Source of the DNA: Isoetes taiwanensis
Lineage: Eukaryota > Streptophyta > Lycopodiopsida > Isoetales > Isoetaceae
DNA: 64,000 bases
Direction: 5' to 3'
NCBI GenBank assembly: GCA_021234155.1
Contig: JAJEKV010000032.1
Location: 12,098,099 to 12,162,098, forward strand
A program made the translations under genes and the position numbers. The notes under the pieces were generated by a model. The model did no database searches. It was not told the DNA's origin and was given only the letters and a program-made list of their open reading frames with translations. Shown here piece after piece: positions 55,801 to 64,000 of this stretch (positions are counted from its first letter, which is position 1; every line of letters begins with the position of its first letter).

Positions 55801-58800
55801 CCCCAAAAAGTTTCCCGAGGCAGCCTTTCCTGGCAGCGCTCCCCCGGGGGGCCGTACGCTAAAGACCACACTCCCGGATCTCGGTTCCCCTATCCGACCG
55901 TTGAATCCTTCGTTCAAGAGCCCTGTCTCGATAAGGTCCAAAAAAATCCAACATCCGTCCGTGAGAACTTATCAAACCGCGAAGCGTCCTGCGGTCGACC
56001 GTGTAGAAACCAAAGTGTTTTGTCGTTCGGACATTGCGGAGGCTCCGGAATGGCGATTCGACTTCGCCACATCACCCGGGAGGCCGAAATTACCCTAGAG
56101 ACCAAGTTGCACGGTCAGTTTTGCAAAAGAAAGAAACACTTACGCCCTACGTTGCAGTATTCGACAGCCACCTCCTAGGCCAATTGACTACGAGTGTGTT
56201 GGACATGAGATAGTTTGACGCTACCTCGAGAAGGGGTGGTCTTTTGGCCATGAAACTTGGTCCCCAGGGCAATGTCGACGTTCCGAGTCCATTGGCGAGC
56301 GAATCACGATTCGAAGAGGGGAAGTTGCCCGTCCGGTCGCCCGGGGCCTTCGGGAGAGGACTTTTGGGGCAAGCTGCTTCCTGTGGTTTTAGGGTCCGTG
56401 CTCACGGCGTCAACACCCCCTCTACTTCAAGACCGCGGCGCCAAGGTCCTAGTCGAATCGACAAGGATAGAGCCTCCAAACGTAAACCCTATGAGTTGCC
56501 GGGTTCTAGCGGGGTTTGCGTTTTGGGTCTTAGAGTTTTGGTCCTTTGCACTTGGGACTTGGCGATAAGATGCGATTGAGAACGCGAAGCAAGGGGAACC
56601 AGACGGAATGGAGTTTGGATCTGTACTCCTCCCGTTGTGGCGGTTAGAAGTAAAGGCGCCTTTTTGCGGTAGCAAGACATTCATAAATTCGTAATTAATG
56701 CATAGTACGGAATTAAATTCTGATTTTTTGTCAGCAGGCTTCCTAAGTCATCGCCAACATACAGGCCAGTTTTCAAAATTTTCGGACAAGGTTTAGATCA
56801 AAGTGTTTGCATTAGAACGGTCCGGGCAGCCTGTTGTTGGGCAGCCGAGCTGGCACACTTGCCCAAGTCAAATAAGGCCAGGACCTTGCAAGGCCACCTC
56901 ATTAGAGGGGAGAGTCCGGACCCCAGGAGGCGAGCCCCAAAAAGTTTCCCGAGGCGACCTTTCTGGCGGCTCTCCCGGGGTCGTGCGCTAAAGACCACAC
57001 TCTCGGTTCCCCTATCCGACCGTTGAATCCTTCGTTCAAGGGCCCTGTCTCGATAAGGTCCAAAAAAATCCAACATCCGTCCGTGAGAACTTATCAAACC
57101 GCGAAGCATCCTGCGGTCGACCGTGTAGAAACCAAAGTGTTTTGTCGTTCGGACATTGCGGAGGCTCCGGAATGGCGATTCGACTTCGCCACATCGTCCG
57201 GGAGGCCGAAATTACCCTAGAGACCAAGTTGCACGGTCAGTTTTGCAAAAGAAAGAAACACTTACGCCCTACGTTCGCGGTATTCGGCCACACCTCCTAG
57301 GCCAATTGACTACGAGTGTGTTTGGACATGAGATAGTTTGACGCTACCTCAAGAAGGGGTGGTCTTTTGGCCATGAAACTTGGTCCCCGGGGCAATGTCG
57401 GCGTTCGAGTCCATTGGCGAGCGAATCCGATTCCGGAGAGGGGAAGTTGCCCGTCCGTCGCCCGGGCCCTTCGGAGAGGACTTTTGGGGCAAAAGTTGCT
57501 TCCGGATGGTTTTAGGGTCCGTGCTCAAAGCGTCAACACCCCCTCTACTTCAAGACACGGCGCAAGGTCCTAGTCGAATCTGACAAGGATAGAGCCTCCG
57601 AAACGTAAACCCTATGAGTTGCCAGGTTCTAGCAGGGTTTGCGTTTTGGGTGCCGAGTTTTGGTCCTTTGCACTTGGGACTTGGCCGATAAGATGCAGTT
57701 GAGAACGCGAAGCAAGGGGAACTGACGGAATGGAGTTTGGATCTGTACTCCTCCCGTTGTGGTAGTTAGAAGTAAAGGGCGACTTTTGCGGTAGCAAGAC
57801 ATTCATAAATTCGTAATTAATGCATAGTACGGAATTAAATTCTGATTTTTTTGTCAACAGGCTTCCTAAGTCATCGCCAACATCTGAGGCGGTTTTCAAA
57901 ATTTCGGACAAGGTTTAGATCAAAGTGTTTGCATTAGAACGGTCCGGGCAGCCTGTTGTTGGGCAGCCGAGCTGGCACACTTGCCCAAGTCAAACAAGGC
58001 GAGGACCTTGCAAGGCCACCTCATTAGAGGGGAGAGTCCGGACCCCAGGAGGCGAGCCCCAAAAAGTTTCCCGAGGCCTTTCTGGCGGCGCTCCCGGGGC
58101 CGTGCGCTAAAGACCACACTCCGGATCTCGGTTCCCCTATCCGGCCGTTGAATCCTTCGTTCAAGAGCCCGTCTCGATAAGGTCCAAAAAATCCAACATC
58201 CGTCCCGTGAGAACTTATCAAACCCCCGCTGGCGTCTGCGGTCGGCCGTGTAGAAACCAAAGTGTTTTGTCGTTCGGACATTGCGGAGGCTCGGGAATGG
58301 CGATTCGACTTCGCCACATCACCCGGGAGGCGAAATTACCCTAGAGACCAAGTTGCGGTCAGTTTTGCAAAAAGAAAGAAACACTTACGCCCTACGTTCT
58401 GCGATTCGACGACCACCTCCTAGGCCAATTGACTACGAGTGTGTTGGACATGAGATAGTTTGACGCTACCTCGAGAAGGGGTGGTCTTTTGGCCATGAAA
58501 CTTGGTCCCCGGGGCAATGTCGGCGTTCGAGTCCATTGGCGAGCGAATCACGATTCGAAGAGGGAAGTTGCCCGTCCGTCGCCCGGGGCCTTCCTTGGGA
58601 GGACTTTTGGGGCAAAATTTCTTCCAGGTGGTTTTAGGGTCCGTGCTCTGGCGTCAACACCCCCTCTACTTCAAGACCGGGCAAGGTCCTAGTCGAATCG
58701 ACAAGGATAGAGCCTCGAAACGTAAACCCTATGAGTTGCCGGGTTCTAGCGGGGTTTGCGTTTTGGGTCTTGCGAGTTTTGGTCCTTTGCACTTGGGACT

Positions 58801-61618
58801 TGGCCGATAAGATGCGATTGAGAACGCTGAAGCAAGGGAACCCCAGCGGAATGGAGTTTGGATCTGTACTCCTCCCGTTGTGGCGGTTAAAGTAAAGGGC
58901 GGCTTTTGCGGTAGCAAGACATTCATAAATTCGTAATTAATGCATAGTACGGAATTAAATTCTGATTTTTTGTCGTCAGGCTTCCTAAGTCATCGCCAAC
59001 ATCTGAGGCCAGTTTTCAAAATTTTTAGGACAAGGTTTAGATCAAAGTGTTTGCATTAGAGCGGTCCGGGGCGCTTTGTTGTTGGGCAGCCGAGCTGGCA
59101 CACTTGCCCAAGTCAAATAAGGCCAGGACCTTGCAAGGCCACCTCATTAGAGGGAGAGTCCGGACCCGGGGAGGCGAGCCCCAAAAAGTTTCCCGAGGCG
59201 ACCTTTCTGGCAGCTCCCCGGGGGCGTGACGCTAAAGACCACACTCTCGGTTCCCCTATCCGACCGTTGAATCCTTCGTTCAAGGGCCCTGTCTCGATAA
59301 GGTCCAAAAAAATCCAACATCCGTCCGTGAGAACTTATCAAACCCGAAGCGTCCTGCGGTCGAACGTGTAGAAACCAAAGTGTTTTGTCGTTCGGACATT
59401 CGCGGAGGCTCAGAATGGCGATTCGACTTAGCCACATCGTCCGGAGGCCGAAATTACCCTAGAGACCAAGTTGCGCGGTCGGTTTGCAAAAAAGAAAGAA
59501 ACACTTACGCCCTACGTTGCAGTATTCGACAGCCACCTCCTAGGCCAATTGACTACGAGTGTGTTGGACATGAGATAGTTTGACGCTACCTCAAGAAGGG
59601 GTGGTCTTTTGGCCATGAAACTTGGTCCCCAGGGCAATGTCGACGTTCTGAGTCCATTGGCAGAGCCGAATCACGATTCCGGAGAGGGGAAGTTGCCCGT
59701 CCGTCGCCAGGGCCTTCGGGAGAGGACTTTTGGGGCAAGCTGCTTCCGGATGGTTTTTAGGGTCCGTGCTCTGGCGTCAACACCCCCCCTCTACGTCAAG
59801 ACACGGCGCAAGGTCCTAGTCGAATCTGACAAGGATAGAGCCTCCGAAACGTAAACCCTATGAGTTGCCAGGTTCTAGCAGGGTTTGCGTTTTGGGTGCC
59901 GAGTTTTGGTCCTTTGCACTTGGGACTTGGCCGATAAGATGCAGTTGAGAACGCGAAGCAAGGGGAACTGACGGAATGGAGTTTGGATCTGTACTCCTCC
60001 CGTTGTGGCAGTTAGAAGTAAAGGGCAGCTTTTGCAGTAGCAAGACATTCATAAATTCGTAATTAATGCATAGTACGGAATTAAATTCTGATTTTTTGTC
60101 AGCAGGCTTCCTAAGTCATCGCCAACATACAGGCCAGTTTTCAAAATTTCCGGACAAGGTTTAGATCAAAGTGTTTGCATTAGAACGGTCCGGGCAGCCT
60201 GTTGTTGGGCAGCCGAGCTGGCACACTTGCCCAAGTCAAACAAGGCCAGGACCTTGCAAGGCCACCTCATTAGAGGGGAGAGTCCGGACGGTCAGAGGCG
60301 AGCCCCAAAAAGTTTCCCGAGGCAGCCTTTCTGGCGCTCCCGGGGGGCCAGACGCTAAAGACCACACTCCGGATCTCGGTTCCCCTATCCGGACCGTTGA
60401 ATCCTTCGTTCAAGAGCCACGCCTCGATAAGGTCCAAAAATCCAACATCCGTCCGTGAGAACTTATCAAACCGCTGGCGTCTGCGGTCGACCGTAGAAAC
60501 CAAAGTGTTTTGTCGTTCGGACATTGCGGAGGCTCCGGAATGGCGATTCGACTTCGCCACATCACCCGGGAGGCCGAAATTACCCTAGAGACCAAGTTGC
60601 ACGGTCAGTTTTGCAAAAGAAAGAAACACTTCGCCCTACGCTGCGGATTCGACGACCACCTCCCAGGCCAATTGACTACGAGTGTGTTGGACATGAGATA
60701 GTTTGACGCCACCTCTCGAGAAGGGGTGGTCTTTTGGCCATGAAACTTGGTCCCCAGGGCAATGTCGACGTTCCGAGTCCATTGGCAGAGCCGAATCACG
60801 ATTCCGGAGAGGGGAAGTTGCCCGTCCGTCGCCAGGGCCTTCGGGAGAGGACTTTTGGGGCAAGCTGCTTCCAGGTGGTTTTTAGGGTCCGTGCTCCTCA
60901 AGCGCCAACACCCCCTCTACGCCAAGACCGCGCAAGGTCCTAGTCGAATCGACAAGGATAGAGCCTCCGAAACGTAAACCCTATGAGTTGCCAGGTTCTA
61001 GCAGGGTTTGCGTTTTGGGTGCCGAGTTTTGGTCCTTTGCACTTGGGACTTGGCCGATAAGATGCAGTTGAGAACGCGAAGCAAGGGGAACTGACGGAAT
61101 GGAGTTTGGATCTGTACTCCTCCCGTTGTGGCAGTTAGAAGTAAAGGGCAGCTTTTGGAGTAGCAAGACATTCATAAATTCGTAATTAATGCATAGTACG
61201 GAATTAAATTCTGATTTTTGTCGGCCCAGGCTTCCTAAGTCATCGCCAACATACAGGCCAGTTTTTCAAAATTTCCTGACAAGGTTTAGATCAAAGTGTT
61301 TGCATTAGAACGGTCCGGGCGGCTGTTGTTGGGCAGCCGAAGCCGGCACACTTGCCCAAGTCAAACAAGGCCCGGGGACCTTGCAAGGCCACCTCATTAG
61401 AGGGGAGAGTCCGGACCCCGTGAGGCGAGCCCCAAAAGTTTTCCGAGGCAGCCTTTCCTGGCAGCGCTCCCCCGGGGGGCCGTACGCTAAAGACCACACT
61501 CCCGGATCTCGGTTCCCCTATCCGACCGTTGAATCCTTCGTTCAAGGGGCCTCGTTCGATAAGGGCCAAAACAATCCAACATCCGTCCCGAGAACTTATC
61601 AAACCGCCACCCTGGGCT
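52803..61618 (+). repeat. Tandem satellite array, unit about 1.12 kb, seven full copies plus partial ends
   Basis: The marker 'aagacattcataaattcg' recurs with its leading base at 53307, 54401, 55539, 56673, 57795, 58915, 60041 and 61164, giving spacings of 1094, 1138, 1134, 1122, 1120, 1126 and 1123. The first unit lacks about 40 bp near 54160. The stretch 52803-53306 is a clearly more diverged partial unit containing an extra marker near 53140, and the array stops at about 61618. Full copies look well over 90% identical; many differences are one-base gains or losses or CAG/CGG changes. Reading frames in the unit are not kept between copies, so it is not coding. It does not resemble 5S, 18S, 5.8S or 28S rDNA. 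Confidence 0.92.
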
Positions 61619-62100
61619 CAAACATGCCACCCCAGGGCTCAAACATTCGTAAGTAGTAGCAATAGAAGATTGGTTAAATCCAGAATGTGATTTTGACTGC
61701 ATATATGGCTCGGGAATGTCCAAATTAGCATAAGGACAAATTTTCATGACCATCAGATGAAAAAAAAGGCACCAAAAAATTAAAAAGTGTTAGGCGTCGC
61801 TATAACAAAATACGTCATGCGGACCGTCGTCGATGCGACGTTAAACCAGATATATCGATTTTGAAATCGTTATACGATTTTTGAAATCGATATCTGATTT
61901 TTGAAATCGATATACGATTTCAAAATTACGTCGCGATAAGACGTCGCGACGTCGCATGCGACGGCAGGTTTTTTTTTTGATCCGTGGGCCGTCTTTTTCC
62001 GGACCATTCCTAGGCTTCCTTCTATCGACTATTTTGGGCGATCTTGGCCATCGACCTTGAACGACTTGCAAGCACTCTTTTTAAGGTTAGTAGATCATGC
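61619..62100 (+). other. Right flank of the satellite with 'gaaatcgatat' repeats
   Basis: A near-repeat 'gccacccxgggctcaaacat' lies at 61606 and 61626. At 61845-61925 the word 'gatttttgaaatcgatat' occurs about four times, followed by 'acgtcgcgataagacgtcgcgacgtcgc' words of the subterminal type near 61926-61965. Confidence 0.6.
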
Positions 62101-62159
62101 TTTTTGGATTGAATGGTTTTTGGATTGAATGATTTAGTGTAGATTTCAAATTTTTTTTT

Positions 62160-62495
62160 ATCTCTTTCCTTCCTTCTTTTTCTTCTTCTTGTTTCTGCAT
62201 TCTTCTTCTTTTTCCTTCTTTCCTCATTTCTTTCTTCGATTCTTCCCTTATTTCACTCTTCCATTCTTCCATTCTTCCATTCTTCTATCTTCTTCCATTT
62301 CATTCTCTTATTTCTTCCATTCTTCTCTTTCTTCCCCTAATTTCTTTTTTCTCCTCTTTCCCCTTCTCTTCTTTCTCCCACCCTTCTCTTCTTCTTTGAT
62401 TCATTCATTTTTTTTCTTTCTTGTTTTACTATTTCTTCATCTTTTTTTTTTTTTTTTTTTTTTTGTTTCTTCTTGATCTTTTTTTTTTTTTGTTC
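62160..62495 (+). repeat. Polypyrimidine (TTCTTC)n-like tract
   Basis: About 330 bp of almost pure C and T on the plus strand with T-runs of 20 or more near 62440. ORFs on either strand are composition artefacts. Confidence 0.85.
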
Positions 62496-62631
62496 TTATT
62501 CTTCTAACTCTTTGTTGCTTTCTATTTCGATTTGGACCCTCAGGATCTTGTTACACACGTCCTTCTTTTGGTAAGTTGATCGCGCTTGCATTTTATTTTT
62601 ATAATTTTAAGCAGGTTAAAAAAAATTGATG

Positions 62632-62935
62632 GAGTGGCTTGTTCAAGGGCACGGGTCGGCTCCACCTAGAGTGGGGAGGACCATGTACCCGGGTTCAATG
62701 TCCACTTCACTTACGATCATATATTTTTTTCCTAGGTTAAGGAGTGGCTTGTTCAAGGGCACGGTCGGCTCCACCTAGAGTGGAGAGGGCCACGTACCCG
62801 GGTTCAAGTCCACAGCCACTTGTTATTTTTAGGTTTAAAATAAAATTGTAGTGGCTTGTTCAAGGGCACGGTAGGCTCCACTACGAGTGGAGACGACCAG
62901 GTGTTCGGGTCCAAGTCGACTTTTCTTGTAATTCT
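62632..62935 (+). repeat. Three tandem tRNA-like units of about 110 bp
   Basis: 'agtggcttgttcaagggcac' starts units at about 62633, 62743 and 62852. Each ends in a B-box-like word: gggttcaatgtcc, gggttcaagtcc and gggtccaagtcg. In the middle unit the first seven bases (agtggct) can pair with agccact at its end, and ggttcaagtcc fits the polymerase III B-box consensus. A proper T-stem and anticodon arm are not visible, so it is not a tRNA gene; a tRNA-derived SINE-like origin is possible. Confidence 0.45.
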
Positions 62936-63035
62936 TAGGTAGAGGTGGCCAAATCTAGCTTATAACCCTAAAGCGTATGTTAGCCAACTCTAGCTTTTAA
63001 TCCGACTAATCCAGATTTGGAAGGGGCTCATTTCG

Positions 63036-63426
63036 ATGATGGGGGGAGCTGCTTCGAAAAAGAAGGTACATGACCTAGTCATAGTCTTATTTTTATTCTT
63101 TTGTTTTGTGTTAATCTATCGATTTATAGAAAAGGCAAAGAGTGATTGCAAAATTGAAGTCGAATGGCAAAAAATTGGGAGGCGATTGGTCAAAGGTCCC
63201 TAAACCACTTAATCTGTCCATAAGGAAGATATCAAGGTATTTGTTATTTGTTGCCATTCGTTCAATTCGAAATAAGACATTTAACTTGTCATGTTGTATT
63301 CCTTGCAATCAGATCACTTTCGAACGTGCAAAGGATTCCAAGAAAAACATTTGCCCCACAGTTTGCCAAGGTAACTTCAAACAAACGATTCCGTCTCATT
63401 TGGGTTACGGCGGCCAAATAGATTAA
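63036..63426 (+). CDS. Small two-exon reading frame inside the CACTA-like element
   Basis: ATG at 63036 gives a short exon ending KKK at a donor (aag/gtacat, 63065). After a 64-bp intron (acceptor tatag, 63129) the frame continues in phase (KRQRVIAKLKSNGKKLGGDW) and is open to a stop at 63424. The second part contains a later segment QITFERAKDSKKN and may hold another intron. Basic and unassigned; perhaps a remnant of the element's DNA-binding protein. Confidence 0.35.
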
Positions 63427-63599
63427 GTAAGTGCTATAAACTCTTAGTTCACGTTAACTTTCAATGTCATTGTCTAATATTGGTCGTTATTGTTATAGAA
63501 TTGGCTATCTGGGGTTTCCCCTAACAGGGAACACGTAAAGATAGCCACTACTATCCCTCTTGTATATGATATTGTAACTAACTATTAAAATTCTTTCCT

Positions 63600-63648
63600 T
63601 TTTTAATTTTTTTTAATTTTTTTTTTAAATTTTTTTTTTTTTTTTTCG
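63600..63648 (+). repeat. T-rich run
   Basis: Runs of T broken by 'aa' just before the GC-rich subterminal repeats. The Lys-rich minus-strand ORF here is a composition artefact. Confidence 0.8.
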
Positions 63649-63649
63649 T

Positions 63650-63880
63650 CCACCACGCCGCCGACGCCGACGTCATTGCCGCGCGCCGACGCCCGCGTCG
63701 CCTCGAGTCACGCCGAGTCCGTCTGCGCGGACGTCGAAGCGACGCCGCCGACGTCGCATGCGCGACGCCGCGTCGCATGCGGCGATGTCTGCAACGACGT
63801 CGCGTGGAGACGATCTGTCGCGGCGACGCCGTCAGACGTCGCATAGACGTCGTTCAGACGTCGCTATAGACGTCGCTAAA
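63650..63880 (-). repeat. Right subterminal repeats (GACGTCGC family)
   Basis: Dense 'gacgtcgc' and 'cgacgtc' words over about 230 bp, more than ten in all, with three well spaced copies ('agacgtcg.t') just before the end repeat. Confidence 0.8.
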
Positions 63881-63899
63881 TGACCCTTTTCTTGTTGTG
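63870..63899 (-). repeat. Right terminal inverted repeat of the CACTA-like element
   Basis: Reverse complement starts CACAACAAGAAAAGGG and matches 52542-52571 at 27 of 30 positions. Confidence 0.85.
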
Positions 63900-64000
63900 C
63901 CTGTTTGTAGTGTTCGCAAGTCTGAGCCCAGTTGGGTGATGAATTTGTGCCAGAAGTTTATGTTGTGCGCCAAGGTTTGGAGATGAGAGATTTCTTGAAG
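63900..64000 (+). other. Right flank, target duplication and open frame running off the window
   Basis: Starts with the second CCT. A plus-strand frame (DEFVPEVYVVRQGLEMRDFLK, from about 63938) is open to the window end and may be part of another transposon gene. It is too short to name. Confidence 0.35.

Larger units (their letters stand above)
52542..63899. mobile_element. CACTA-like (En/Spm) element carrying a satellite array, 11.4 kb
   Basis: The ends are inverted copies of 30 bp with three mismatches, starting CACAACAAGA and containing CATTTAGCGACGT. En/Spm elements start CACTACAAGAAAA, so this is a CACAA variant. A 3-bp duplication CCT flanks it. Both subterminal regions are crowded with GCGACGTC-type words in both orientations, like the repeats bound by the element's own protein in En/Spm. 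The inside is mostly a tandem satellite (about 52803-61618), then CT-rich DNA, tRNA-like repeats and a small exon pair. No transposase is recognisable, so the element is non-autonomous. Confidence 0.85.

Noticed and set aside
53307-61618. Satellite as ribosomal DNA spacer
   Set aside because: No recognisable 18S, 5.8S, 28S or 5S sequence flanks or interrupts the units, and the array lies inside transposon ends.
53307-61618. CRISPR-like regular spacing
   Set aside because: The spacing is over 1 kb with whole units repeated, in plant-type DNA. There are no short repeats with unique spacers.
53332-61656. Many ORFs of 60-170 codons on both strands in the 1.12-kb repeats
   Set aside because: The same frames are shifted or stopped in different copies and both strands are equally open. 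They follow from the GC-rich unit, not from a protein gene.
62189-62476. Ser/Phe/Leu-rich membrane-like protein
   Set aside because: The polypyrimidine tract gives this composition in any frame; it is not a gene.
62743-62822. True tRNA gene
   Set aside because: The ends pair and a B box is present, but the T-stem does not pair and no anticodon arm can be drawn.
63578-63844. Arg-rich protein with Lys tail on the minus strand
   Set aside because: It is the product of CpG-rich subterminal repeats and a T-run.

Overview
The window reads as transposon-dense nuclear DNA of a land plant. The signs are plant-type L1 LINEs with a DUF4283-like ORF1, Mutator-like elements (one with a Ulp1-type protease), a CACTA-like element with an 11-kb body, GT-AG introns and a fragment of a PLS-class pentatricopeptide (PPR) gene. 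A non-seed plant such as a fern would fit the PPR style and the non-L1 LINE, but this is a guess. I see no intact ordinary host gene, no rRNA and no convincing tRNA gene.

Layout. 1-1.8 kb: short repeats, including nine small hairpins whose stems change together. 1.8-14.6 kb: a decayed non-L1 LINE split by a 9.5-kb Mutator-like element (4554-14079) that is bounded by an exact 9-bp target duplication; taking the element out restores the LINE reading frame. The element carries two divergent genes: a frameshifted MULE transposase with a SWIM finger (plus strand) and an apparently intact 7-exon gene of about 952 codons (minus strand) combining a ParB-like domain with a beta-type DNA methyltransferase core. 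15.0-17.4 kb: 5'-truncated L1 with an extra downstream ORF. 17.4-23 kb: mostly unassigned, with a PPR fragment, a coiled-coil fragment and low-complexity DNA. 23.2-31.8 kb: an array of diverged repeats carrying a palindromic motif, interrupted by a nearly intact 6.8-kb L1 with 16-bp target duplications. 32.0-32.7 kb: a small Mutator-like element with inverted repeats of about 115 bp. 33-35 kb: fold-back hairpins. 35.8-37.9 kb: a third L1. 39.8-50.2 kb: a broken multi-exon transposon-type gene interrupted by a second large inverted-repeat element (39850-48769) with a decayed DDE-type transposase and a Ulp1-like protease gene. 51.3-51.8 kb: a short ORF resembling the end of a DNA methyltransferase. 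52.5-63.9 kb: a CACTA-like element (CACAA ends, 3-bp duplication CCT) filled by an array of about seven 1.12-kb satellite units.

The strongest candidate for an undescribed system is the first Mutator-like element. Its methyltransferase gene is open across six splice junctions while its own transposase is broken. A ParB plus methyltransferase pair is familiar from prokaryotic and phage DNA methylases, so this looks like an acquired accessory gene, conceivably acting on the methylation or silencing of the transposon. That role is inference.
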